A stretch of 38,566 nucleotides of DNA from Clostridia bacterium (GCA_017518975.1 JAFWTH010000051.1:1-38566), one strand, 5' to 3'. Shown: positions 9,018 to 17,687, counted from the stretch's first letter. Made by a program: numbers and translations. Notes: generated from the letters alone by a model not told the origin.

Positions 9018-11777
9018 ATGAAAAAACTGATTTCCTTGCTTTCTGCATTCATACTTCTTTTCGTATCGGTCGTTCCCCTTTTGCCGGCGTCTGCCCTTGC
9101 TCCTTCGTTTTCAGACGTTGCAAAGGACAGATGGAGTTACGATTCGGTTATCTACGCCGTTGAAAACGGATATATGAACGGAGTCGGCGGGGACCGATTC
9201 GATCCCTCAGGGCACCTGACCAGAGGAATGGTCGCGACCGTTCTGTGGCGCAGAGAGGGTTCCCCCGTACCGAGCGCTCCGAGCGGATTTACTGACGTTG
9301 CCGCGGGCGCGTGGTACACTGACGCCGTGGCGTGGGCGAAGGAAACGGGCGTAGTGAACGGAATGACAGCGACGACGTTCTCTCCAAACGGGTATATAAC
9401 CCGCGAGCAGCTTGCGACGATGCTTTTCCGATTTTCGTCAACCGCTCCGGTATCCGTGCCGGAACGCGCGGATCTGACCTCGTTTTCGGATGATGAAAAG
9501 GCTTCTGTATGGGCGGAAGAATCGCTCGGTTGGGCGGTCGAGTCCGGACTTATCAACGGAACGGACGGAAAACGTCTCGCGCCCGGCGAGGGTGCGACGC
9601 GCGAACAGTTCGCAGCGATAATAAAGCGGTACGACGATTCCTTCAAACTGTCGTATAACGCTCCTGTCGTCCGTTCGTACTATACGGAAAAGGAATACCC
9701 GCTCGTCAAAGACGCGGATTTCTACGTCGCGGTTGACGGAGACGATAAGGCGGACGGCTCTTTCGATCGTCCGTTTGCCACATGGGAGCGCGCACGCGAC
9801 GCCGTGCGCTCGCTCGACAGGACGGGCAGAACGGGTATCACGGTCGCTTTCATGGCGGGAGAGTATGCGTCGCCATCGGTCGAACTGTCCGCGGAGGACT
9901 CCGGAACGGCGGAGTGTCCCGTCACTTACTGTAAATACGGCGACGGAGACGTCATCTTCTCGGGCGGGGTGACGCTCGGAGCAGACTCTTTCGAACCGTT
10001 AAGCGAGGAAGAAAAGGGTTTATTCCCGGAGAGGGCTGTACCAAAGATCGGGAAAGCGGATATTTCGGATATTCTCACATGCGGTACGGATGATATCGTT
10101 ATTTTCACCGAGGACGGCATCCTTTCCGAAGCGCGCTTTCCGAACAAATACGAGGACGGCACGGATCAACTCATAACGAACGGTGCGGCGGCGGCGAGCA
10201 GAGATTCGTATCGGCTGACGAGTCGATTGTTGATAAACAGGATAAAGAGCTATCACACCGTCGATGGGATGAAAGTATACGGGTATATCGTCCGCGGATA
10301 TCAGAAGCATACGATCAAGGTCGCGTCTTACGATCCGGATACGAATATCATCCTTCTTGCCAACCCCGAAGCGGGCGACTACTACGGCGGGATTAATCCC
10401 GAAAAGGACGACTGTGAGATGGCATTCCTAAATATTTCCGAGGAACTTGACTCAAAAGGCGAGTACTGGATCGATCCCGAAACAGCAACTCTGTACGTAT
10501 TCGAACCGGAAGGGGATCTCCGTTTTCCGATGTCGGGGACTATGGTAACGATGAGATCCGCTGACTATATCACTTTCCGCGGTCTTACGATGATCAATGC
10601 GCGCGAGCGATTCATCGACGAGTCGATGGGACGCTGTATTACAGTCGACGGATGCGTCTTTTCGTGCGCCGTTGACGCATCCTCGATCGGAGGGGAGACG
10701 ACCGTCGGGGTCAAGGGCCTTTCGTTCGAAGACCATCCGGATGGCGTAAGCAAGGATCTCGTTTTTACCGGAAACACGTTTGAGTTGTTCTACGGCGCTG
10801 CAGTGAAAGTCAACGGAAACTGTGAAGGCGAACACCGTTTTGACAGAACGACGAACGTTCTGTTTGACAACAACCTCGTCCGTCTGACAAACCTCGGATT
10901 CGACTTCAGGTGCGGGATAGATATGCCTTCGTCTTCGTCTCTCAAATTCTCACACAACCGCTTTGAGAAGTGCGCCCGCGGCGCCGTCTCATATTCGCGC
11001 TCGTATGACGTGCTCGTGGAGTATAACGATTTCGATTCCGTGATGCAGAACGCGACGGACGGCGGCATTCTTTACGCCGATTGGGGCGCTGACGCGAGAA
11101 ACGTGGTCGTACGATACAACTGCTTTAACTACGTCGCCCCGACGCAGGTCGGAACGTACGGGTATTATATCGACGACGTCACGTCGGGTGCGGAAGTCTA
11201 TTCGAATATCTTCTGGAACACGGGCAACTGTGCGCTCATGGTCCACGACGGACGCGACAACTGTATACACGATAATATCGTTATCGGAACGTCGGGATCG
11301 TATGACGGCGAGTTCGGTTTTTCCGTGGTGAGCAGCCGCCCCTCAGTTGAGGAATCAGTTACGGCGGGGACGCTCGAAAGAGACAAGACGGACGAATGGG
11401 GCATCCGCCGGACGCTCATAGTTTGGGGCGAGGAAGTCCTCGACAAGTGTGCGCAGTACGTAAATTACAAAAACGCGATCTCGGAACGCTGGCCGCAGAT
11501 CCTCGGTTATCATCTGGACTTTGAAAACAGAGACGACCCGAATTTCGTGTTCAACAACGTAAACGAATTCTCCGGAAACGTCTATTTCAACGAATCGGGC
11601 AACCCCGGAGGGATCTCGGAAGACGAACTGATACTGAAGTACCTGACTGTAACGAACGAGACAGGTTACACTCTCGGAGAGAATCCGATCTTCGTCAACC
11701 CGACGAAGGGGGATTACCGTGTCCGCGACGGCGTCGGTTTCCCGGATATTCATTTTGAGGACGTGGGAAGATACTGA
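9018..11777 (+). CDS. SLH-anchored right-handed beta-helix protein 3 (GH141-like)
   Basis: 919 residues from the ATG at 9018. In-frame TTG at 9012 and ATG at 9015 are alternatives, but GGAAGG at 9004-9009 is best spaced for 9018. The sequence TGATGATG places the start right at the stop of gene 2, so the two are almost surely co-transcribed and translationally coupled. Signal peptide, SLH domains about 33-84, 91-143 and 156-209, then the helix from about 233. Candidate acids are in NATDGGILY (Asp681) and YIDDVTSG (Asp719, Asp720), followed by HDGRDN. Its third SLH is the most diverged in the set (SFSDDEKASVWAEES). No convincing terminator follows, but the next gene has its own promoter. Confidence 0.85.
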   Translation: MKKLISLLSAFILLFVSVVPLLPASALAPSFSDVAKDRWSYDSVIYAVENGYMNGVGGDRFDPSGHLTRGMVATVLWRREGSPVPSAPSGFTDVAAGAWYTDAVAWAKETGVVNGMTATTFSPNGYITREQLATMLFRFSSTAPVSVPERADLTSFSDDEKASVWAEESLGWAVESGLINGTDGKRLAPGEGATREQFAAIIKRYDDSFKLSYNAPVVRSYYTEKEYPLVKDADFYVAVDGDDKADGSFDRPFATWERARDAVRSLDRTGRTGITVAFMAGEYASPSVELSAEDSGTAECPVTYCKYGDGDVIFSGGVTLGADSFEPLSEEEKGLFPERAVPKIGKADISDILTCGTDDIVIFTEDGILSEARFPNKYEDGTDQLITNGAAAASRDSYRLTSRLLINRIKSYHTVDGMKVYGYIVRGYQKHTIKVASYDPDTNIILLANPEAGDYYGGINPEKDDCEMAFLNISEELDSKGEYWIDPETATLYVFEPEGDLRFPMSGTMVTMRSADYITFRGLTMINARERFIDESMGRCITVDGCVFSCAVDASSIGGETTVGVKGLSFEDHPDGVSKDLVFTGNTFELFYGAAVKVNGNCEGEHRFDRTTNVLFDNNLVRLTNLGFDFRCGIDMPSSSSLKFSHNRFEKCARGAVSYSRSYDVLVEYNDFDSVMQNATDGGILYADWGADARNVVVRYNCFNYVAPTQVGTYGYYIDDVTSGAEVYSNIFWNTGNCALMVHDGRDNCIHDNIVIGTSGSYDGEFGFSVVSSRPSVEESVTAGTLERDKTDEWGIRRTLIVWGEEVLDKCAQYVNYKNAISERWPQILGYHLDFENRDDPNFVFNNVNEFSGNVYFNESGNPGGISEDELILKYLTVTNETGYTLGENPIFVNPTKGDYRVRDGVGFPDIHFEDVGRY

Positions 11778-11812
11778 AAAGACGGGTCTGCACGGAAAAT
11801 CGGCTCCGAGTA

Positions 11813-11841
11813 TTGAAAAAAACGTTTGGATGTGCTACAAT
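11813..11841 (+). promoter_or_regulatory. Promoter of the small lipoprotein gene
   Basis: TTGAAA (11813-11818), a 17-base spacer and TACAAT (11836-11841), 40 bases before the ATG at 11882. Confidence 0.6.
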
Positions 11842-11881
11842 CAGTACAGGTTCAATATTTTACAACAAAGGGAGAAAAATC

Positions 11882-12421
11882 ATGAAAAAGTATTTCAGAA
11901 TTTTTGCGATCGTAATGGCTGCGGTCCTCGCTCTTGCCGTTCTCGTTTCCTGCGGCAAGACCCAGACTCCCGCGGGCACCGGCTCCGACGCGGGCAACGA
12001 CGCGCCTGCCGATGAGGTCAAGGGCGCTATGGACGAGCACGGATACTACAAGGTATTCGTTCCCGAAGGGTACACCATCAAGCATGAGGACGTTTTCGGT
12101 GACGAGAGCCCCAAATCCTTCAGCATCAACAGCGACGAAGCTACGTTCAGCTATTTCAATTTCAATATCTTCACCGAAGAGAACGCCAAGGACAGCGTTG
12201 ATATGACGAAGGAGATCAACGAGGGAGCGGAAGACGTCACTCTCGATCTCAACGGAGTGAAGTGGACCGGAGTTGCGTACAATTCTCTCGGATACGACTG
12301 CTTCTCGCTTTACGCCGACTTTGACGGCAACTTCGTCCTTGTCAACGGGGCGGGCAACGCGTATGACGGAGCGCTTGTCAAGGCGGTTCTCGGTTCTCTC
12401 GAGGTCAACGTCACGGAATAA
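11882..12421 (+). CDS. Small secreted lipoprotein of unknown function
   Basis: A 179-residue protein. The ATG at 11882 is preferred over an upstream in-frame ATG at 11813 because AAAGGGAG precedes it and the promoter overlaps the upstream codons. A hydrophobic signal ends in the lipobox LVSC with Cys24, so the mature protein should be lipid-anchored on the outer face of the membrane. A short Gly/Asp/Ala-rich linker is followed by about 130 residues containing VFVPEGYTIK, a DLNGVKW turn and a C-terminal VKAVLGSLEV. I do not recognise the domain; it recalls small adhesion- or stress-type lipoproteins of clostridia with one compact beta-rich domain. It has its own promoter and a strong terminator, so it is monocistronic between the two beta-helix trios. 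Confidence 0.75.
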   Translation: MKKYFRIFAIVMAAVLALAVLVSCGKTQTPAGTGSDAGNDAPADEVKGAMDEHGYYKVFVPEGYTIKHEDVFGDESPKSFSINSDEATFSYFNFNIFTEENAKDSVDMTKEINEGAEDVTLDLNGVKWTGVAYNSLGYDCFSLYADFDGNFVLVNGAGNAYDGALVKAVLGSLEVNVTE

Positions 12422-12440
12422 TAACCGATCAAAAACAGGA

Positions 12441-12469
12441 GCGGAGCCGGGAGACCGGCTTCGCTTTTT
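12441..12469 (+). terminator. Rho-independent terminator of the lipoprotein gene
   Basis: GCGGAGCCGG (12441-12450) pairs with CCGGCTTCGC (12455-12464) with one G-T wobble, followed by TTTTT. Confidence 0.85.
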
Positions 12470-12503
12470 GTAAATTGACGGAGTTTTTTCAATCGATTAC
12501 CAC

Positions 12504-12533
12504 TTGACTTTATTCCGGACAATGAAGTATAAT
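12504..12533 (+). promoter_or_regulatory. Promoter of the SLH-only gene
   Basis: TTGACT (12504-12509), an 18-base spacer and a perfect TATAAT (12528-12533), 37 bases before the ATG at 12571. Confidence 0.6.
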
Positions 12534-12570
12534 CCGGTTAACGGATATTCCGATTTTTAAGGTGATGAAA

Positions 12571-13251
12571 ATGAAAAAAACAGTAAAAATCACGTCGCTC
12601 GTTTTAGCGGCAATCCTTCTGTCGGCCGTTATCGCGATCGCGGCGGGCGCAAAGGATCCGGTGTCTTTTACCGACGTGGGGACTGACCGCTGGAGTTATG
12701 GGGATATCGTTTACGCCGTCGAACACGGCTTTGTGAACGGAGTGGGCGAAGGCAGATTCGCCCCCGGGGAAGCGTGTACGCGCGCGATGGTCGTTACCGT
12801 TTTGTATCGTGCCGCGGGAGAACCGAGAGTTACGTTCAAGCCCGTTTTCACGGACGTAAAAGAGGGAAAATGGTATTCGAGCGCGGTTATCTGGGCTCAC
12901 CTGAAGGGGATCGTGAAGGGAACGACCGCAACGACGTTTGAACCCGACGCGAAGGTGACGAGAGAGCAGCTTTCCGCGTTTTTTTACCGCTACGCTTCCT
13001 TCAAGATGTACCGAATGGAACCCGGAGAGGATCTGTCGAAATTCAAAGACCGGGACACGATCTCGTCATACGCTCTCAATCCGATAAAATGGGCTGTTGA
13101 GATAGGACTCATAAAAGGGATGACGAGCGATACGATCGGACCGCGCGGATTTGCCACACGCGAGCAGTTCGCTGCGATAATGGTCAGATTCGACAAGCAT
13201 AAGTTTGTTGTCGATAGCGGGGTCGAACTCCCCGAAGTACCTATCGGGTGA
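12571..13251 (+). CDS. SLH-only wall protein
   Basis: 226 residues from the ATG at 12571, which AAGGTG precedes at good spacing; in-frame GTG and ATG codons nine and six bases upstream are less likely. A signal peptide to about residue 26 is followed by three SLH domains (about 29-82, 88-140 and 155-208) and a tail of under 20 residues, with no catalytic module. The SLH sequences (FTDVGTDRWSYGDI, TRAMVVTVLYRAAGEP) are clearly less similar to the six beta-helix proteins than those are to each other. It could be a minor S-layer protein, a wall competitor that sets anchor density, or a remnant whose effector domain was lost. Its own promoter and terminator make it an independent unit. Confidence 0.85.
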   Translation: MKKTVKITSLVLAAILLSAVIAIAAGAKDPVSFTDVGTDRWSYGDIVYAVEHGFVNGVGEGRFAPGEACTRAMVVTVLYRAAGEPRVTFKPVFTDVKEGKWYSSAVIWAHLKGIVKGTTATTFEPDAKVTREQLSAFFYRYASFKMYRMEPGEDLSKFKDRDTISSYALNPIKWAVEIGLIKGMTSDTIGPRGFATREQFAAIMVRFDKHKFVVDSGVELPEVPIG

Positions 13252-13263
13252 TATACAACGAAA

Positions 13264-13315
13264 AAAGAGCCGTAGGTTTTTCATCTTTTTGCGGATGAAA
13301 AATCTACGGCTTTTA
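13264..13315. terminator. Bidirectional terminator between convergent genes
   Basis: A 17-base stem, 13269-13285 with 13294-13310 (GCCGTAGG...CTACGGC with one mismatch), A-rich on the left and T-rich on the right. It serves the SLH-only gene and the convergent peptidase operon. Confidence 0.85.
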
Positions 13316-13324
13316 TGCGGAATA

Positions 13325-13783
13325 CTATTCAGCCGTTTTTCTTTTCCTTCTTCTTATCCCGAGTCGATGCGCAGCTTTTCCGGCAAGACGGCGCAGACGG
13401 ACCCAACATGATCGGATCGGATAGATCCCGTTCCAAATCCGGGCATAAAATCTGTAGCCGCGTTCCGTCACGCTGTGCTCTTTCCCTTTTCTGATGAATC
13501 CGGTCAGCACGCCGATAACGTCGTCGTCCGGTACGGTTTCGAGCGAGAAAGTATTGTCTCCGCGGATAATATAATAGTCTTCCTTTACCTTGATAACGCG
13601 ATGCAGAACGTGATCGTCTCCGCGTCGGTACAGCGCAACGTCAAACCGTTTCAAGCGGCAGTCGGGGACACGTATCGTCACAAGATCCCTGTTCTGACGA
13701 AGCATAGGCTCCATACTTACGCCGCGCGTTTTGTAGACGATTATACCGTCGCGGGCGAGAACTTCTTCGATCGTGGCGCTCAT
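13325..13783 (-). CDS. S24/S26 family (SipW-like) signal-peptidase-type protein
   Basis: 152 residues. It contains GVSMEPML with the candidate nucleophile Ser23, then VLHRVI with His61 in place of the bacterial general-base lysine, and IIRGDN with Asp76; this Ser-His-Asp pattern is that of ER/SipW-type S26 peptidases. There is no clear N-terminal membrane anchor; the C-terminus is a basic, aromatic-containing tail ending RRRKRKTAE, which may bind membrane or nucleic acid. The ATG overlaps the TGA of the PqqD-like gene by four bases, so it is the last gene of a coupled three-gene operon. By context it may cleave a leader from a small substrate handled by its partners. Family firm, role inferred. 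Confidence 0.75.
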   Translation of the reverse strand: MSATIEEVLARDGIIVYKTRGVSMEPMLRQNRDLVTIRVPDCRLKRFDVALYRRGDDHVLHRVIKVKEDYYIIRGDNTFSLETVPDDDVIGVLTGFIRKGKEHSVTERGYRFYARIWNGIYPIRSCWVRLRRLAGKAAHRLGIRRRKRKTAE

Positions 13784-14040
13784 TCCGAGATGGCGTTGAT
13801 CGACCTCAGCGTGTCGATTACTTTCGCCACGTCGGCGGAGATCGTTTCGCGCGGTGCGTCGAATTTATCGCACATAGCGTTTACGATCGCCTCTTCGGTC
13901 GTCTCCTCCCTGAGAAGGTCAATGATGAACGCTGCGGTTTTGTTGCTTCGGACGATACCGCGGAACGCCTCGGAGCCAACGGGTACGAGGAACTGTACGT
14001 CGTCGATATCCTGTGAGATAAAATCAGGGTTCAGTTTCAT
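13780..14040 (-). CDS. PqqD-like peptide-binding protein
   Basis: An 86-residue protein of the PqqD family, the fold of the RiPP recognition element that grips leader peptides. The typical course is visible: MKLNPDFISQDIDDVQFLVPVGSEAFRGIVRSN split as a three-strand sheet, then NKTAAFIIDLL, TTEEAIVNAM and a final helix ISADVAKVIDTLRS. It overlaps the kinase gene upstream by 17 bases and the peptidase gene downstream by four, so all three are translated together. No radical SAM, lasso cyclase, lanthionine or transglutaminase-like partner is present in the window, and no obvious precursor peptide lies beside it. PqqD-like genes also occur in clostridial clusters with HPr-kinase-like and S24 genes outside classic RiPP loci. 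Confidence 0.8.
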   Translation of the reverse strand: MKLNPDFISQDIDDVQFLVPVGSEAFRGIVRSNKTAAFIIDLLREETTEEAIVNAMCDKFDAPRETISADVAKVIDTLRSINAISE

Positions 14041-14815
14041 TTTCCGATCTCCTTAACCGTAGTTCTTTTTTTATACTCTTATGCGGACCGAATATTCCCT
14101 CGCAAGCGACTCGCGCCGCCTCCGGATCCATATTACATTTCAGATCGTAAAAAGCCACCGCGCTGAGCAGCTCGTTTTCCAGTTTGAAAATCCGAATCCG
14201 GGTCGCCGGATCCTTTGACGAAAAAGACTGTTCCATCAAAACCGGGAAAGCGTCCGCACGGCTCATCGGCTCTATGCGGTTTTCCGCGTCCCGCTCGAGT
14301 TTTACGATCGCTCTGAGCGGTGCGGAAATATTCCGGCTAAGACGGTGCTTCCCTCCCCACGGCGAGCCGTATACCGTGACGCCGCCGTCAATTCGCAGGA
14401 AGGGTTTGTCGTCGTTGATCATTATTACCCGTTCCCCGAACACCTCACGCCAAAGCCTCGCGTGGGTGCTCTTTCCCGTTCCGCTTTTTGCGGTGAAGAT
14501 AACCGTCTCGCCGTCCATACAAACGGCGGAGCCGTGCATCAGAAGCACGTTTTCCGCGACAAGTTTCTCGGACAGAAGACTGTGTATGGCAAGGTTTTCA
14601 AGGAAAACGTCCTTCAGCGGGGATACTGTATTACTGTCGGTTTCACCAGTCGGCTCAAAGCTCGATCTGATCCTTTCAAGATCCGCGTCGGTGGGCTGAA
14701 CGCATATGCGAGGATCCTCCTCGCATAAATAATCCCGGAAATAATTGCGGTTTTTCTCGAATCGGCACCGGATCAGGACCGGCACGTCGGCCAGCTTAGC
14801 GCGGAGTTCGTACAT
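14024..14815 (-). CDS. HPr-kinase-like protein (HprK C-domain / PadeK type)
   Basis: 263 residues. The core is the HprK-type P-loop: HGSAVCMDGETVIFTA leads into SGTGKSTHA with Lys115, and INDDKPF (Asp135, Asp136) follows as in HprK-fold serine kinases. It lacks the N-terminal HprK domain and ends in a basic tail, so it is probably not the carbon-repression HPr kinase but one of the stand-alone relatives; PadeK-like members phosphorylate the C-terminal serine of lasso precursor peptides. First gene of the operon, with a strong GAGGTGAT ribosome site and a good promoter divergent from beta-helix gene 4. Its phosphorylation target is not evident here. Confidence 0.8.
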   Translation of the reverse strand: MYELRAKLADVPVLIRCRFEKNRNYFRDYLCEEDPRICVQPTDADLERIRSSFEPTGETDSNTVSPLKDVFLENLAIHSLLSEKLVAENVLLMHGSAVCMDGETVIFTAKSGTGKSTHARLWREVFGERVIMINDDKPFLRIDGGVTVYGSPWGGKHRLSRNISAPLRAIVKLERDAENRIEPMSRADAFPVLMEQSFSSKDPATRIRIFKLENELLSAVAFYDLKCNMDPEAARVACEGIFGPHKSIKKELRLRRSENETEP

Positions 14816-14835
14816 ATAATCACCTCAATATAATT

Positions 14836-14864
14836 ATTGTAACCGATACGCCGGATAAATGCAA
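14836..14864 (-). promoter_or_regulatory. Promoter of the kinase/PqqD/peptidase operon
   Basis: On the minus strand TTGCAT (14859-14864), a 17-base spacer and TACAAT (14836-14841), about 20 bases before the kinase start. Confidence 0.65.
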
Positions 14865-14892
14865 TAAGAAAACGCAGTTTTTCAAAAAAGGG

Positions 14893-14902
14893 GAAACGTT
14901 TC
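14893..14902. promoter_or_regulatory. cre-like palindrome between divergent promoters
   Basis: GAAACGTTTC is a perfect 10-base palindrome with the central CG and flanking A/T runs of catabolite-responsive (CcpA/LacI-family) operators. It lies 28 bases upstream of the kinase -35 box and 23 bases upstream of the beta-helix gene 4 -35 box, so one bound regulator could govern both. Only one such site was noticed. Confidence 0.4.
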
Positions 14903-14925
14903 GGTGGTTTTTCTGCTCTTGATTC

Positions 14926-14954
14926 TTGCATTCTTGCCGGTTGTTTGTTAAAAT
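14926..14954 (+). promoter_or_regulatory. Promoter of SLH/beta-helix gene 4
   Basis: TTGCAT (14926-14931), a 17-base spacer and TAAAAT (14949-14954), 30 bases before the ATG at 14985. Confidence 0.6.
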
Positions 14955-14984
14955 GAAACGGGAATTCATTCCGGAGGAACTATA

Positions 14985-17687
14985 ATGAAAAAAGTGTTAT
15001 CTTTTATTATTGCGCTTACAATAGCGGCGGCGTCAGCTTCGGTTGTATTATCTGCAGCTGTGGAGAGGATCGTGTTCTCAGACGTTGCGGAGAACCGCTG
15101 GAGCGCATTGTCGATAAAGTATGCCGTCGATAACGGCTATATGAACGGGGTCGGAAACGGAAAATTCGACCCTGCCGGGCCTTTGACCAGAGGAATGGTC
15201 ACGACTGTTCTGTGGCGAAGAGAGGGATCGCCCGCTCCGGGAACGCCGAGCGGATTCTCCGACGTCCCGGACGGTGCGTGGTACTCCGACGCGGTCGCGT
15301 GGGCGAAGGAGACGGGCGTCGTGAACGGAATGACGGAGACGACCTTCTCGCCTAACGGATATATCACCCGTGAACAGCTCGCGACCATGCTCTTCCGCTT
15401 CTCCTCTTCCGCACCGGTATCAGTCCCGGAACGCGCCGACCTTGACCCGTTCGCGGACGATGAAAAGGTTTCCGATTGGGCGGAAGAACCGCTCGAATGG
15501 GCGGTCGAATCGGGACTTATCAACGGTACGGACGGGAACAGACTCGCCCCGGACGGATACGCGACGCGAGAGCAGTTCGCCGCGATAATCGAGCGCTACG
15601 ACGGATCGTTCAAGCTCAAGTACAGGGATCCCGTTCTCCGCTCTCATTACACGGAGCCGGAATATCCGCTCGTTACGAACGCAGACTTTTACGTTTCGAC
15701 AGCGGGCAACGACAAAAATGACGGTTCCTTCGAGCGTCCGTTCGCAACGTGGGGCAGAGCGGTCGAAGCGGTTCGCTCCCTCGACAAGGCAGGCAGAAAC
15801 GGGATCACCGTCGCGTTCATGGCAGGCCGGTACGGCGCGCTCGACGTCACGCTGACCGCGGAGGACTCCGGCACTCCGGAGTGTCCGATAGTTTACTGCA
15901 AATACGGAGACGGCGACGTCGTCTTCGATAACGGATACAACTTCAGTGCGGACTCGTTCGTTCCGATCGACGAGAGCGAAAAGGCCTGGTTCGCGGGTAA
16001 GGCGGCGGACAAGATCAAAAAGACGGATATGTCTTCGGTCATCGCTCCGGGGACGTACGATCTGTCGTATTACGTTTTCTCGGACACGGGGTTGTGTACC
16101 GTCGCGCGTTATCCGAACAAATACGATGACGGGACGGACAATCTTATGCCCGCTTCCGGTTACGCGACGGACAACAATCACATCAAAATACTGAATTCTA
16201 TATTTATCTCGAGGATAAAGAAATACCATACTCTCGAGGGATTCAAGCTGTACGGATATCTGACGACCGGATGGTTCCAGGATACGCTTTCCGTAGGCGG
16301 ATTCAACGAGGAGACGAACGAGTGCTATATCACCGACCCCGAAAAGGCGAGGATGGGTTCTCTGCGCGCCGGAGAGTTTTACTGGCCCGATCACTTCTCC
16401 GCCGCGCTGATGAACGTGACCGAGGAGCTTGACGCCCGTGGCGAATATTACGTAGACGCCGCGACGTCGATAATGTACGTTTACGATCCCAAGGGCGACT
16501 ATCATATCGGGATCGGCGACAGGATGATCACGATGAACCGGGCGAACAACGTGACGTTCCGCGGTCTCACGTTCCTGAATACCAAGGATTACGTTATACA
16601 CGGAGATTACTGTCACGATATCACGGTCGATCAGTGCTCTTTCAGATGCTGCGGAGGCATGTACGCGATCGTCATCGACAGCCACGATACGGACCGCGAT
16701 TTGAACTTCACGCTCACAAGGAGCGATTTTGACCTCATGATGGACTGCTGTCTGCGTATCAACGGACACAGCACGTCCGAAAGGATCGGCTACGCGACGC
16801 ATATGAACGCGCTGATCGACAACAACTCATTCACGAATTACAATCTCTTCCTCAACGAGGAGAGCGCGATGTATATCTCCCATTGCGACGACGTTACGAT
16901 CTCGCACAACGAGTTCATCAACGGTGGACGTGGCGCGGTCTTCTACGGCGGGAGCCAGAAAGTGACGATGGAGTATAACTACTGCCGTAATCAGATGATC
17001 AACGCGGCGGACGGCGGCGTGTTCTGCACGTGGAACGATTTTTACCACCGCGGGAATATCGTAAGATACAATATAATCGAGGACGTCGCTTACCTCGGGG
17101 TGGGCGGATTCTCGCTCTACCTCGACGACTATTCAGCCGGCACGTCCGTTTACTCCAATCTGTTTTTCAACGGGAGCGAAATGGTCATCCACAACGGCAG
17201 AGACAACGTGATGAGGGACAATATCCTTGTCAACCCGGACGGAAAAATATCCGGTTTCTCCGTGACCGTACAGAATGACGTCTACCGTCCCGAAACGCTC
17301 GGTCAGTTCAGCGCTGACGACCTGAGCGTGGTAAACAACTGGAATAACGTATACGCGCAGTACGACGCGAACCCCGCTCTCAAGGCGAACACCATGGCGA
17401 ACTGGCCGGAGATCTTCGAGCTGACGACGGACCTTGAGAAGTGGGACGACCCGTCCTTCGTTCTCGCCAGAAACGAAACGGTAGTAAACAACAGATTTAT
17501 CAACGTGACCGGACAGATAGCCGTTCCGACTTCGGAATACGTCGTCAAGTATTCGACGATAGAGGGTAACGTCGGCTATACGCTCGGTGAGAACCCGTTC
17601 TTCGTCAATCCGTCCCGCGGGGATTACCGCTTAAAGGACGGCGTCGATTTCCCGGATATTCAGTTTGAAAAAATCGGCAGATACTGA
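14985..17687 (+). CDS. SLH-anchored right-handed beta-helix protein 4 (GH141-like)
   Basis: 900 residues with GGAGG eight bases before the ATG. Signal peptide to about residue 25, SLH domains about 29-82, 89-141 and 154-207, helix from about 233 (YVSTAGNDKNDG). Candidate acids are in NAADGGVF (Asp676) and LYLDDYSAG (Asp714, Asp715); the motif before the last coils reads HNGRDN. Its SLH block is more diverged at the base level from genes 1, 2, 5 and 6 than they are from each other, suggesting it has escaped recent homogenisation. It starts the second trio, has its own promoter and a textbook terminator, and is the only beta-helix gene here that is clearly monocistronic. Confidence 0.85.
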   Translation: MKKVLSFIIALTIAAASASVVLSAAVERIVFSDVAENRWSALSIKYAVDNGYMNGVGNGKFDPAGPLTRGMVTTVLWRREGSPAPGTPSGFSDVPDGAWYSDAVAWAKETGVVNGMTETTFSPNGYITREQLATMLFRFSSSAPVSVPERADLDPFADDEKVSDWAEEPLEWAVESGLINGTDGNRLAPDGYATREQFAAIIERYDGSFKLKYRDPVLRSHYTEPEYPLVTNADFYVSTAGNDKNDGSFERPFATWGRAVEAVRSLDKAGRNGITVAFMAGRYGALDVTLTAEDSGTPECPIVYCKYGDGDVVFDNGYNFSADSFVPIDESEKAWFAGKAADKIKKTDMSSVIAPGTYDLSYYVFSDTGLCTVARYPNKYDDGTDNLMPASGYATDNNHIKILNSIFISRIKKYHTLEGFKLYGYLTTGWFQDTLSVGGFNEETNECYITDPEKARMGSLRAGEFYWPDHFSAALMNVTEELDARGEYYVDAATSIMYVYDPKGDYHIGIGDRMITMNRANNVTFRGLTFLNTKDYVIHGDYCHDITVDQCSFRCCGGMYAIVIDSHDTDRDLNFTLTRSDFDLMMDCCLRINGHSTSERIGYATHMNALIDNNSFTNYNLFLNEESAMYISHCDDVTISHNEFINGGRGAVFYGGSQKVTMEYNYCRNQMINAADGGVFCTWNDFYHRGNIVRYNIIEDVAYLGVGGFSLYLDDYSAGTSVYSNLFFNGSEMVIHNGRDNVMRDNILVNPDGKISGFSVTVQNDVYRPETLGQFSADDLSVVNNWNNVYAQYDANPALKANTMANWPEIFELTTDLEKWDDPSFVLARNETVVNNRFINVTGQIAVPTSEYVVKYSTIEGNVGYTLGENPFFVNPSRGDYRLKDGVDFPDIQFEKIGRY

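Noticed and set aside
13325-14815. Lasso peptide gene cluster
   Set aside because: Kinase and PqqD-like genes fit, but asparagine-synthetase-like cyclase, transglutaminase-like protease, transporter and precursor are all absent.
15420-16802. A 460-codon minus-strand open frame inside beta-helix gene 4
   Set aside because: Same codon-bias shadow as in the other paralogues, without a ribosome site or domain.
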